Shown here one piece after another: positions 8,052-17,372 of a stretch of 64,000 bases of DNA (position 1 is the first letter of the stretch; every line of letters begins with the position of its first letter). Origin of the DNA: Leucobacter aridicollis. Its GTDB lineage: Bacteria > Actinomycetota > Actinomycetes > Actinomycetales > Microbacteriaceae. The stretch is from contig NZ_JACCBD010000001.1 in NCBI RefSeq assembly GCF_013409595.1, forward strand, positions 992,001 to 1,056,000, in the 5' to 3' direction. Under the pieces are notes generated by a model. That model saw nothing but the letters and a program-made list of their open reading frames with translations. It had not been told where the DNA came from and did no database searches. Made by a program: the position numbers and the translations under genes.

Positions 8052-9373
8052 GCGGACACCTCCAATCCAAAGTACTGTTGTGCGCCGCGAAAGGCGTCGA
8101 TAAAGCGATCCACCTCGTCCTCGGTGGTTGTCGCGTGCACGCTCGCCCGCGTCGAGGACGCCATTCCAAGCGCGCGGTGCAGCGGCTGCGCGCAGTGGTG
8201 GCCGACGCGCACGAGCACGCCCTGCTCGTCGAGGAACTGGCCGACGTCGTGGGCGTGGAGTCCCTCGACCGAGACCGCGGTGAGCGCGACGCGCTGCGCC
8301 GTGTCCGCGGGGCCGAGCAGCCGGACCCCGGGGAGCTCCGAAACGCCAGCGACAAGGCGCTCGACGAGCTCGTGCTCGCGCGCGGCGACGCGATCCATGC
8401 CGATCTCCGTGAGGAACTCGGCGGCCGCCCCGAGCCCGACGACCTGCGAGACGGGCTGCGTGCCCGCCTCGAACCGCAGTGGGGGCGGCATGAAGTCGGC
8501 GCTCTCCATCGTGACGCGCGTGATCGCTGAGCCGCCGGTCCGTGACGCGGGCAGCGCGGCGAGCAGTTCGGGCTTGCCGTAGAGCACACCGATGCCGTTC
8601 GGGCCGAGCATCTTGTGGCCTGAGAACGCGGCGAAGTCGACGCCGAGCTCAGCGAAGTTCACCGGGATGTGCGGCACCGACTGGCACGCGTCGACAACCG
8701 TGACCGCGCCGACGGCGTGCGCGAGCTCGACGAGCTCGGCGACCGGCGCGACATAGCCCGTGACGTTCGAGACGTGGGCGAACGCGAACACCCGCGTCCG
8801 CTCGGTGAGCGCCTCACGGGCGTCGTCCAGGGTCCAGGTTCCGTCCTCGCGCACCGGAATGAAGCGGAGCGTCGCGCCCGTCTTCTTCGCGAGCCGCTGC
8901 CACGGGATGAGGTTCGCGTGATGCTCGGCCTCGGTGATGAGGATCTCGTCGCCAGCACCCAGCTCGTAGCGCTCCGAGCCCGCAACGCCGTTGCCCGAGT
9001 TCGCCTCGCCCATGCCGAGCGCGACGAGGTTCAGCGCATCGGTCGCGTTCTCGGCCCAGACGATCTGTTCCGGCGCCGCCGCGCCAACGAACGCGGCGAT
9101 GAGCGCACGCGCGCCCTCGAACGCGCCCGTGGCCGCGCCGACCGCGCCGCTCGTGCCGCGGTGAACCGCGGCATTCGAATGCTCGAGAAAGTTCCGTTCG
9201 GCGTCGAGCACGGCGAGCGGCCGTTGCGAGGTTGCAGCCGAATCAAGGTATGCGGGGGCGAGCTGCGGGGCGGCGCCCGCCGCGGCCCGCTCGTCAATCG
9301 CCGCGAAGTAGGGGAATGCGGCGCGGAGGCCTGCAACTTCACCCGGGGACAGAGACGCATGCATAGCCTCCAT
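8048..9373 (-). CDS. sufS: Cysteine desulfurase SufS
   Basis: A 441-residue class II cysteine desulfurase using pyridoxal phosphate to take sulfur from cysteine for Fe-S cluster assembly. Visible landmarks are YLDSAATSQRP near the N-terminus, EHHANLIPWQ, the PLP-lysine motif FSGHKMLGPNGIGVLYG, and the catalytic-cysteine loop VRVGHHCAQPLH near the C-terminus. Slightly longer than most SufS proteins (about 405-420) through an N-terminal extension. It is the first gene of a two-gene operon with sufU and is divergent from the TRIC-like gene. Confidence 0.94.
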   Translation of the reverse strand: MEAMHASLSPGEVAGLRAAFPYFAAIDERAAAGAAPQLAPAYLDSAATSQRPLAVLDAERNFLEHSNAAVHRGTSGAVGAATGAFEGARALIAAFVGAAAPEQIVWAENATDALNLVALGMGEANSGNGVAGSERYELGAGDEILITEAEHHANLIPWQRLAKKTGATLRFIPVREDGTWTLDDAREALTERTRVFAFAHVSNVTGYVAPVAELVELAHAVGAVTVVDACQSVPHIPVNFAELGVDFAAFSGHKMLGPNGIGVLYGKPELLAALPASRTGGSAITRVTMESADFMPPPLRFEAGTQPVSQVVGLGAAAEFLTEIGMDRVAAREHELVERLVAGVSELPGVRLLGPADTAQRVALTAVSVEGLHAHDVGQFLDEQGVLVRVGHHCAQPLHRALGMASSTRASVHATTTEDEVDRFIDAFRGAQQYFGLEVSA

Positions 9374-9515
9374 TCTTCCACTTTCGGACCCGTCGCGGCT
9401 GGGGAAGCGGGGCGACGGCCTACGCTGCGAGCGAAGCGCGCGGCGTCGGGGGCCGCGCCCGCAGCCCGCGCCCGCAGCCCGCGCTCAGCGTGGCGCATCC
9501 CCTATGATCAGAGGC

Positions 9516-10193
9516 GTGATCGGCGATGTGATCTATGAGGCGCTGCAGCTCGCGGGGATCCTGGCATTCGCGCTGTCAGGCGCCCTCGTCGGAGTGCGCC
9601 GTAACCTCGACATTCTCGGAGTCATCGTTGTCGGGGCCGCAACGGGCACTGGCGGCGGCATCCTGCGCGACATGCTCCTCGGCGTGCACCCGCCCGTCTC
9701 GTTCTTGCACTGGCCGAACCTCGCGGTCGCGATTGCCGGCTCCCTCGTCATGTTCTTCGTGCACCCGGGCCTGACCCGCATCCGCTACTTCGAGGTCGTG
9801 TTCGACGCGTTCGGCCTCGGCTTGTTCTCTGCGAACGGGGCTGCCCTCGCCTTTTCGACGGGGCAGACGCCCATCACGGCCGTGCTTGTCGGCACGATCG
9901 CCGCGATCGGGGGTGGCGTGATCCGCGACGTGCTCGTGAACACGGTGCCGGGCGTGCTCACGCGGGAACTGTACGCGGTGTCTGCGCTCGCCGGCGCCGC
10001 GATCGCGGTCACGGTTGGAGCGTTCGGTGGCGGCGTGATCGTCGGGTCGCTCGTTGGGGGTGCGGTCGCGATCACCCTGCGCCTCACCTCGTTCGCACGC
10101 GGCTGGCACCTGCCACGGCCGAAGTTCGCGCCCGAGCCGGTTCGCGGGACCCCAGAATCGCCCGAGCCGACCCCGGGAAGCGCGGGCGCATAG
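9516..10193 (+). CDS. TRIC/UPF0126-type cation channel family protein
   Basis: A 225-residue membrane protein with two tandem UPF0126 halves, each containing a GGG-x-x-RD motif (GGGILRDMLLG and GGGVIRDVLVN), and about seven hydrophobic helices. This family is homologous to trimeric intracellular cation channels; bacterial members conduct K+ and related ions in vitro. The start is taken as GTG at 9516 rather than the ATG at 9504, because that ATG lies inside a -10 box TATGAT (9503-9508) placed exactly as for other leaderless genes here. A Pro-rich C-terminal tail follows the last helix. Confidence 0.85.
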   Translation: MIGDVIYEALQLAGILAFALSGALVGVRRNLDILGVIVVGAATGTGGGILRDMLLGVHPPVSFLHWPNLAVAIAGSLVMFFVHPGLTRIRYFEVVFDAFGLGLFSANGAALAFSTGQTPITAVLVGTIAAIGGGVIRDVLVNTVPGVLTRELYAVSALAGAAIAVTVGAFGGGVIVGSLVGGAVAITLRLTSFARGWHLPRPKFAPEPVRGTPESPEPTPGSAGA

Positions 10194-10288
10194 CGCCGAT
10201 CAGGATCGCGGCAGCCGCTCCCGCCCGGGGCGGCTACCCGCCGGGCGCCTCCCCTCAGACGGGCGGCAGCCGGATACCGAAGCCGCGG

Positions 10289-11518
10289 TTAGACGTCGCG
10301 GCCTGTGCCTGACGGGGTCAGCAGCCAGTTCAGCGCACCCGCAACCGCGATGACGATGGCAGCGTAGAGCGGCAGCACGAGGGCCGTGTGCACGCCGACG
10401 TTCTCGGCGATCGACCCGCCGACCGCCGACGACAGCGACTGGCCAAGGATCACGCCCGAGCCGAGCATCGTCATCACGGTGGCGCTGCGACCCTCCGGGC
10501 TGCGCGCCGTCCCGAGGCTATACAGCGTCACGAGAAGCGGGCCGATCCCGATACCGGTGATCGCGAGGCCCACCGCGATCTGCGTCGCGGACGACGCGGA
10601 TGCGAGCAGCGCCTCGCCGGCGAGCACGAACACCGCGAACACGAGCCAGCGGTAGCGCAGCGTGAACCTCGGCGGGAACAGCGAGACTGAGATCGCGAGC
10701 AGCGCCGAGCCGATGCCCATGATCCCGTAGAAGAGCCCGGCCGCCTCGGGCTGGCCCTGCGCCTTCATGAATGCGGTGAGCGCCGTGAGCGTGCTGCCGA
10801 ACACCAGGCCGACGCCGGTGATGCCTGCAACGACGACGAGGAGCGACGGGCGCGCGAGCTCGGACGCCGGGGCGAGTGTCTCGGCGCGCTCAGCGGCGGA
10901 CTTCGCCGGCGCACTCGTGTGGTGCAGCGCGAACGCGATGATGAAGAGGAGCGTCAGCGCCGCGGCCGCGAGGATCGGGGTGCGTGGCCCGAAGAACGTG
11001 GCGAGGATCCCGACGATGACCGGGCCGAAGACGAAGACGACCTCGTCGGCCGCGGACTCGTACGCGAGCACCTGCGACATCACCTTGGGGCGGCGCTCGG
11101 TCGGCAGGAAGTTTTGGATGATGAGCACGAGCCGGGAGCGTGACATCGGCGAGGTCTGCGGGCTCGTGGCACCGACGGCGAACGCGATCGCGAGCATCGC
11201 CCAGTCGGGGGCTGACGAGTAGGCGATGAAGGCGAGCCCGACGAGCGCCGCGCTGTGCGTCACGGCGGCGATGAGGAGCGCGACTCGCTGCCCGTAGCGA
11301 TCGGCCGCGGCGCCGATGAACGGGCCGACGATCGCCGAACCGATGCCGACGACTGCAGAGGAGAGTCCTCCGAGCTGGAGCGAGTCGCGGGCGGAGACGA
11401 CGAGCGTGAGCACGCCGACAACCATCATCGCGAACGGGAGGCGCGCGACGAGTGCGAGCGGGAAGTAGGCGACACCGGTGCGCTCGAAGAGCGTGGGCGA
11501 AGGTTTCGAATCGTGCAT
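10289..11518 (-). CDS. MFS transporter
   Basis: A 409-residue major facilitator superfamily protein with about twelve hydrophobic helices. The loop between helices 2 and 3 reads GPFIGAAADRYGQR, the usual MFS signature. A charged central loop of about 25 residues (HTSAPAKSAAERAETL region) separates the two six-helix halves. Substrate cannot be predicted and no regulator is adjacent. Divergent from rsmI with about 109 bases between. Confidence 0.85.
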   Translation of the reverse strand: MHDSKPSPTLFERTGVAYFPLALVARLPFAMMVVGVLTLVVSARDSLQLGGLSSAVVGIGSAIVGPFIGAAADRYGQRVALLIAAVTHSAALVGLAFIAYSSAPDWAMLAIAFAVGATSPQTSPMSRSRLVLIIQNFLPTERRPKVMSQVLAYESAADEVVFVFGPVIVGILATFFGPRTPILAAAALTLLFIIAFALHHTSAPAKSAAERAETLAPASELARPSLLVVVAGITGVGLVFGSTLTALTAFMKAQGQPEAAGLFYGIMGIGSALLAISVSLFPPRFTLRYRWLVFAVFVLAGEALLASASSATQIAVGLAITGIGIGPLLVTLYSLGTARSPEGRSATVMTMLGSGVILGQSLSSAVGGSIAENVGVHTALVLPLYAAIVIAVAGALNWLLTPSGTGRDV

Positions 11519-11627
11519 AGCCGACCAAGCCTATCCGAGCCGGTGCGCGGGCGCACCTGTCGGGTCGCGCCGGCGGTGTGGTGCCCGCCCGCGTCGGCAG
11601 CATGCTGCGAGCCCGTAGCATTGAGGC

Positions 11628-12449
11628 ATGATCCTTCTCGCGGCGACCCCGATTGGCAACCTAGGCGACGCGTCGGTGCGACTGCGCGAGACGCTCGCGA
11701 ACGCGACGGTCATCGCGGCGGAGGACACGAGGCACACGGCGCAACTGCTCAGGCTGCTCGAGATCGACGCGCGCCCTGAGCTCGTCGCGCTGCACGACCA
11801 CAACGAGCACGACCGGGCAGCGAGCCTCGTCGAGCGCGCCAAGCACGAAGACATTGTGCTCGTCAGTGACGCTGGCATGCCGACGGTGTCCGATCCTGGT
11901 TTCCGGGTCGTGCAGCTCGCGGCCGAGGCCGGCGTGCAGGTGAGCGCGATCCCGGGCCCGTCGGCGGTGATCACGGCGCTCGCCGTCTCCGGGCTGCCGA
12001 CGGATCGGTTCGCGTTCGAGGGGTTTCTCCCGCGCAAGGCTGGCGAGCGCGGGCGGCTGCTGCGTGATCTCGCGGGCGAGCGCCGCACGCTCGTGTTCTT
12101 CGAGTCGCCCTCCCGGCTCGCGACGTCGCTCGCCGATCTCGCCGACGCGTTTGGCGCGGATCGGCCGGCGGCCGTGTGCCGCGAGCTGACGAAGCTGTAC
12201 GAAGAGGTGAAGCGCGGCGGGCTCGCGGAACTCACCGAGTGGGCGAAGGCCGGGGTGCGCGGCGAGATCGTCGTCGTTGTCGGGGGAGCCACGGCGGCTG
12301 CCACATCGCCGGAAGACGCGCTGGCGGAGGTGCTCGAGCGCGTCGCGGCGGGGGATCGGTTGAAGGACGTGACCCGTGAGGTCGCGGAGGCCTCCGGGCT
12401 GTCGAGCAAGGAGCTGTACGCGGCTGCGCTGGCGGCGAAGCGCGGGTAG
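11628..12449 (+). CDS. rsmI: 16S rRNA (cytidine1402-2'-O)-methyltransferase RsmI
   Basis: A 273-residue tetrapyrrole-methylase-fold enzyme that 2'-O-methylates C1402 in the decoding centre of 16S rRNA. Family motifs present are ATPIGNLGDAS at the N-terminus, AAEDTRHT, LVSDAGMPTVSDPG, AIPGPSAVITAL and FFESPSRL. Length is normal. TAGCAT at 11616-11621 six bases before ATG suggests a leaderless transcript. Confidence 0.95.
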   Translation: MILLAATPIGNLGDASVRLRETLANATVIAAEDTRHTAQLLRLLEIDARPELVALHDHNEHDRAASLVERAKHEDIVLVSDAGMPTVSDPGFRVVQLAAEAGVQVSAIPGPSAVITALAVSGLPTDRFAFEGFLPRKAGERGRLLRDLAGERRTLVFFESPSRLATSLADLADAFGADRPAAVCRELTKLYEEVKRGGLAELTEWAKAGVRGEIVVVVGGATAAATSPEDALAEVLERVAAGDRLKDVTREVAEASGLSSKELYAAALAAKRG

Positions 12450-12510
12450 GGGCGGGCCACCCGCGTTCGCGCCGAACCCGTCGGCCGGGCCTCCCGCGTT
12501 CGCGCAGTAA

Positions 12511-12574
12511 CCATGGGATCTGCAATACGAATGCACTGGTCCAGCGGTGCGGGGATATCTCCCGCAGATCGCAT
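12511..12574. repeat. Intergenic motif region, copy 2
   Basis: The spacer between rsmI and the FKBP lipoprotein gene contains CCATGGGATCTGCA (12511-12524) and, reversed, GCAGATCGCAT (12564-12574). The latter is the exact complement of the motif at 1570 and 29344. The two half-copies are arranged as an imperfect inverted pair around an AATGCACTGGTCC stretch. Confidence 0.4.
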
Positions 12575-12690
12575 ATCCTCGGGCTGCTCGGTGATCGACT
12601 CCGGCGTGCTCACAGCTAGAAAGCGGCGCGATAGCGCACACTTGAAGTACATTTAACCCGTCTGATCCCATCGACGAGAACAGGATCCCC

Positions 12691-13635
12691 GTGAAACTCT
12701 CCCGCCTCTTTATTCCGACCGCCATCGTTGGCGCGCTGCTGCTCTCGGGCTGTTCGACAGGTAGCGACACTGTCATTAGCAAGGACGCGAGCGGTGAGGC
12801 CTGCGCCCCGGCCGGCGCCGCGAGCAAGTCGGTGAAGGTGACGGGTGACGTTGGCGGCGAGATCACGCTCACCTCGAAGACCCCGATCGAGGCCGGCGAC
12901 AAGATCGAGCGCACGGTGCTCAAGAACGGCGAGGCGAAGCCGTTCGCCGAGGGCCAGGTTGCGACCGGGAACTACACGATCTTCAACGGCAAGACCGGCG
13001 AGGTCATCAACGTCGCGCCCGACATGAAGTTCCCGAACGAGGCTGACCAGTTCGCAGACGCGAAGTGGGCCTACGAGGCTGTTCGCTGCGGGTCGGTCGG
13101 GCAGCGCACCGTCATCGTGTCGTCGGTCGCCGACGCGCTTGGCGACGTGGATCCCGCGGAGCGGGGCTTCACCGGCCTCTCGAAGACCGACGCGTTCGTC
13201 TTCGTGTTCGACTTCACTGAGGCTGCCGAGGTCTGCGACGATCCGAAGCCGCGCGACGAGAAGTACCCCGAGGTCGACATGGGCGACGGCAAGACCGAGC
13301 CGACGATCACGATTCCGAGCTGCATGGAGGCGCCCGCCGAGCTTGAGCTTAAGGTCCTCGAGGAGGGCGACGGCCCCGTCGTCGCCGACAACGAGAAGAT
13401 CATGACGAACTACGTCGGCGTCGACTGGAACGGCGCGGAGCGCTTCGACGGCAACTGGAGCGAGACCGGGATCGAGTTCTCGACCGCCGAGGGCGCACTC
13501 GTCGAGGGCTTCCGGCAGGCGATGATCGGCCAGAAGGTTGGCTCCACGATCCTCGTCACGATGCCCTCGGAGATGGGCTACAACGACGGCATGACCCGCA
13601 CCTTCGTGCTGCAGCTGGTCTCGAAGGTCGAATAA
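12691..13635 (+). CDS. FKBP-type peptidyl-prolyl isomerase lipoprotein
   Basis: A 314-residue exported lipoprotein. The signal peptide ends in lipobox LLLSGC, so the cysteine at residue 21 should be lipidated and the protein anchored to the outer face of the membrane. The C-terminal ~95 residues are an FKBP domain (MTNYVGVDWNG, GALVEGFRQAMIGQKVGS, PSEMGYND). The middle region resembles a degenerate first FKBP domain. It probably helps fold secreted proteins. GTG start at 12691. It lies just upstream of dxr on the same strand but dxr has its own promoter-like sequence. Confidence 0.9.
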   Translation: MKLSRLFIPTAIVGALLLSGCSTGSDTVISKDASGEACAPAGAASKSVKVTGDVGGEITLTSKTPIEAGDKIERTVLKNGEAKPFAEGQVATGNYTIFNGKTGEVINVAPDMKFPNEADQFADAKWAYEAVRCGSVGQRTVIVSSVADALGDVDPAERGFTGLSKTDAFVFVFDFTEAAEVCDDPKPRDEKYPEVDMGDGKTEPTITIPSCMEAPAELELKVLEEGDGPVVADNEKIMTNYVGVDWNGAERFDGNWSETGIEFSTAEGALVEGFRQAMIGQKVGSTILVTMPSEMGYNDGMTRTFVLQLVSKVE

Positions 13636-13679
13636 CCTAGCCGGCCCTGAATAGCGGGTCGCAAGTCGCAACCCACAGC

Positions 13680-13711
13680 GCGCCTCAGGCAGAATAGTCT
13701 GCATGAGGCGC
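13680..13711. promoter_or_regulatory. Dyad overlapping dxr promoter and start codon
   Basis: Left arm GCGCCTCAGGCAGA (13680-13693), loop ATAG, right arm TCTGCATGAGGCGC (13698-13711): 13 of 14 positions pair. The right arm includes the dxr ATG at 13703, and CAGAAT at 13690-13695 is a plausible -10 box seven bases upstream. If dxr is leaderless the dyad acts as DNA (operator); if transcription starts further up it would hide the start codon in a hairpin. Confidence 0.45.
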
Positions 13712-14779
13712 GTTGTGATTTTGGGGTCCACCGGTTCGATCGGCGAGCAGGCGCTCGACGTCATCAGTCGCCATCCCGACAAGTTTGAGGTCGTCGCGCT
13801 CGGAACCGGGCGCAACGCCGAACGGCTCGCCGAGCAGGCAACGGAGTTTGGCGTCGAGCACACGGGGCTTGGCGTGGACGCGGCCGTGCAGCTCGCGCGC
13901 GACGTCGACGCCGACGTCGTGCTCAACGGCATCACGGGCTCCGTTGGCCTTGCGCCGACGATCGCCGCGCTTGAGGCGGGGCGGACGCTCGCGCTCGCGA
14001 ACAAGGAGTCGCTCATCGTCGGCGGCGACCTGGTGAAGCGGCTCGCGAAGCCCGGCCAGATCGTGCCCGTCGACTCCGAGCACTCGGCCATCGCGCAGGC
14101 GCTCCGCTCTGGCACCCACGAGGAGGTGCGTCGGCTCGTGCTCACCGCATCAGGTGGGCCGTTCCGCGGTCGCACTCGCGACGAGTTGCACGGCGTCACG
14201 CCGCAGCAGGCGCTCGCGCACCCGACGTGGGACATGGGCAGGGTCATCACGACGAACTCCGCGACGCTCGTGAACAAGGGGCTCGAGGTCATCGAGGCGC
14301 ACCTCTTGTTCGACGTTCCCTACGACCAGATTGACATCGTCGTGCACCCACAGTCGATCGTGCATTCGATGGTGGAATTCATCGACGGATCGACGATCGC
14401 CCAGGCGTCGCCGCCCGACATGCGGCTGCCGATCGCGCTCGGCCTCGGGTGGCCGGACCGGCTCTCGAACATCGGGGTCCCGCTCGATTGGACGAAGGCG
14501 GCAACCTGGGAATTTGAGCCGGTCGACAACGACGCGTTCCCGGCGCTGAACCTCGCGAAACAGGTGGGGGCTGCGAAGGGCACCTTCCCCGCAGTGTTCA
14601 ACGCCGCAAACGAGGAGGCCGTCGACGCGTTCCACGACGGGAAAATCTCTTTCACGGGTATCGTCGATGCGGTGCGCGAGGTCGTCGACAGGCACGACGG
14701 GCCTGCGGAACTCACGCTGGAGAGCCTCGCCGAGGCCGAGCGCTGGGCGCGGGCCGAGGCGCATCGGGTGTTCGCCTGA
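13703..14779 (+). CDS. dxr: 1-deoxy-D-xylulose 5-phosphate reductoisomerase
   Basis: A 358-residue enzyme catalysing NADPH-dependent conversion of DXP to 2-C-methyl-D-erythritol 4-phosphate, the committed step of the non-mevalonate isoprenoid pathway. Motifs: [14 protein letters not shown] (NADPH), [21 protein letters not shown] and ASGGPFR (substrate and metal site), [13 protein letters not shown]. Length is slightly below the common ~385-395, mainly at the C-terminus. In many actinobacteria dxr sits directly before rseP and ispG; here those lie about 12 kb further on. Confidence 0.95.
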   Translation: MRRVVILGSTGSIGEQALDVISRHPDKFEVVALGTGRNAERLAEQATEFGVEHTGLGVDAAVQLARDVDADVVLNGITGSVGLAPTIAALEAGRTLALANKESLIVGGDLVKRLAKPGQIVPVDSEHSAIAQALRSGTHEEVRRLVLTASGGPFRGRTRDELHGVTPQQALAHPTWDMGRVITTNSATLVNKGLEVIEAHLLFDVPYDQIDIVVHPQSIVHSMVEFIDGSTIAQASPPDMRLPIALGLGWPDRLSNIGVPLDWTKAATWEFEPVDNDAFPALNLAKQVGAAKGTFPAVFNAANEEAVDAFHDGKISFTGIVDAVREVVDRHDGPAELTLESLAEAERWARAEAHRVFA

Positions 14780-17018
14780 CGCGAGCCCGGAGCGCCGCCT
14801 AGCCCGCTGCACACTCCGGATACAGAGTCACCCCTATGCGGCCACCCTGGTTACTCATAGACTGAGTCGAGCTTGGGCACGGTCGCGCAGTCGCGGCCGT
14901 GCACGTTACTCGGGGGAGAGACATGCGAACGCGCGCGGGGAAGAGCCGAAACCACGGTCACCGGATCGACGGGAGCGTTCGCACTCGTGAATCGCGGCGC
15001 AGCCGGTCCCACGCACGGGCGTGGCGGTCGCTCTCGTTCGTGACCGCGGCTGTCCTCGCAGCGAGTGGGCTCACCGTCACCGGCGCGCTGTCCGCGCCCA
15101 CACCGGCCAGCGCGGAGTCGCAGCCGACGAACACGCGAGTGATGTCGCCGCAGGTGTGGCACGTCTACGTGAAGGCCGGCGAGCAACTCCGCGTCGATTT
15201 CCGAAACCACTCGAACGTGGCCGGCAGCACCGCCGACAATCAGCGCGTACGAGTCATCTCCCCGGACGGGGCGGTGGCGAAGGACTGCACCGACCTCGCC
15301 GCAATGGGGAGCGTGTGCGAGTATCTCTCGCCGGCTCAGGCGGCTGACGGGGTCTGGGCGGTCGAAACCTACCGCGCCGACGGCAGCACCAAGCAGGCCC
15401 GGAACCGCTTGACCTGGACCATCGAACCCATCGCCGCCACCGGAACGCCCGTGCCAGGGCGCGTCTGGTCCGAGGGGTACCAGATGGAGGACATGGCGAC
15501 GCTCCCCGAACTGAGCTTCTGGGTGCAAACCGAGTACGGCTACAGCTACCGCATGGACCTGCGCGGGTACCGCGGCGTGAACTCGGCCCTCTTCGCCAAC
15601 GCCTTTGGCAACGTGGACGGTGCTTCCTGTGGATCCGTCTACCAGTCACTCGGGTTCCCGAACAACCCGTCTCCCCGCGGATACGCTCCGGTCAACGAGG
15701 TGCCGGGGTGTGCAGGCTACGAACCATACAAGCTCTTCTTCTCCGAACCGGCCGCCGACCTCCCCGCGCGAGTCGCACTCCCCGGGGGCGACACGACCTG
15801 GCTGATCGCCGACCAGGTGGAGCCAACCGTGTCTCGACTCGAGTTCGCGCGCAGCGATGCCCAGTTGGGTGCGAGGGCCGGCACCGTGAGCATCGCGGCG
15901 ACGGAGTACGAGGGCAACGTGTCGTTGCTGATCGACACCGATGGCGACGGGACGTTCGATGGGCCCAGCGACCGGACGGAGACCGTCGCCCTCGTCGACC
16001 CTGGCAACAGTGGCGTGGCGAGCGCAGAGTACGCGTTCGACGGGCTCGACGCCCGCGGCGAGGTCATCCCTGATTCGACTCCGGTCGCGTTCCGCGTCGC
16101 GATCACGCGATATGCCGAGGTTCACTTCACGCTCTCCGACGTGGAGATTCTTGAGGGCGGCATCGAGATCACCCGGCTCAACGGGCCTGCGGCAGGCCGG
16201 GACAGGCTGTTCTGGAACGATACGCCGCTCACCGACGAAGCGTGGGATGGGCAGGCGAACCAAAAATGCGGATCGGTGCCGACGCCCCTGGAGACCGACG
16301 CCGCAAACGGCGTACCGAGCGCTGGCGGCGTGCACGGGTGGAACGCCGAGGGCTGCGACAACATCAACGGCAGCGCCGCATATCCCGGTGGCCCGTGGGG
16401 CAACAACCGGCACCTGGACCACTGGGCCTACGTCGACGTCGCGGACGACGACGCCGTGACGCGCACGATCGCGGTGCCGGGCGTCGAGATCACGAAGGCG
16501 GCCTCGGCGAGTTCTGAGCCGCTGGAGGCTGGCGGCACGGTCGACTACACCGTCACCGCGCGCGCGGTGCCGTACGCGCACGAGGCGGAGCTCTCGGAGC
16601 CGCAGACGCATTGGGGCGGGCGTGTGAGCGACGATCTCACTGGCGTGCTCGACGACGCGACGCTCACGGCCGGGCTCGACACGACGATTGGCGGGACCGC
16701 CCCCGCGTCGCCACTGCAGCCAGCGGACTGGCAGGCAGGCAGCGACACCCTCTGGACCTGGGCAGGCGACGGGGTGCCGCTCGCCGACGAGGTTGCAGTG
16801 ACGTACGCTGCGACGCTGAACGCCTTCGAAGGGGGAGCCCCCACCGGAGACGGTCACGTGCTCAACGTCGCGTTCACCCACCCCGGACTTGAGGCGCCGC
16901 CCTTCCCCGAGGATTGCGTGGCGAAGAACAGCGAAACGTGTCAGACAACCGAGCAGCTCGTCGCTGCACTCCAGGCTGCGAAACAGGCCGATCCGATTCG
17001 AGAGACGCCGGTCACACC

Positions 17019-17022
17019 GGGG
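17019..17022 (+). other. Frameshift position (GGGG run)
   Basis: At this four-G run the surface-protein reading frame shifts by one base. Reading CCG GGG then stepping back one base gives GAG ACA CTC ACC TAC, which continues the DUF11-like homology; in the unshifted frame a stop arrives at 17050-17052. One missing G is the simplest explanation. Confidence 0.7.
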
Positions 17023-17372
17023 AGACACTCACCTACAGCCTCGAGTTCGTGAACGAGGGCACGGCCGTCGCCGAGATCGACGCGACGGATCACCTTGCTG
17101 GCCTCCTCGACGACGCTGGCGACGTGCGGATTCTCGACGTGGCCGTCACGCCCTCCAACCGCGTCGTGATGGCCGAGGTCGTCGGCGAGACGATCCGCGT
17201 GACCGGTGAGATCGAGCCCGGCGATACCGCGGTCGTCACCTATGAGGCCGTCGTCGCGGACGCCGGGGCCGGCGATGGCCCGCTCGAGAACTATCTCGTG
17301 CGCGGCGACGCCGAACCGCCCGCCGCCTGCGACGACGGCAACCTGCTCTGCACGGTCCATTTTGTTCCCCAG

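Noticed and set aside
12616..14292. Open frame of 558 codons antisense to the FKBP lipoprotein and dxr genes
   Set aside because: It covers two unrelated genes on the other strand and their promoter, with no family similarity.
17019..17022. Programmed -1 frameshifting as the favoured explanation for the broken surface protein
   Set aside because: There is a short G run but no clear X-XXY-YYZ slippery heptamer, and no downstream pseudoknot or upstream Shine-Dalgarno-like stimulator was recognised. Kept as possible but less likely than a one-base indel.
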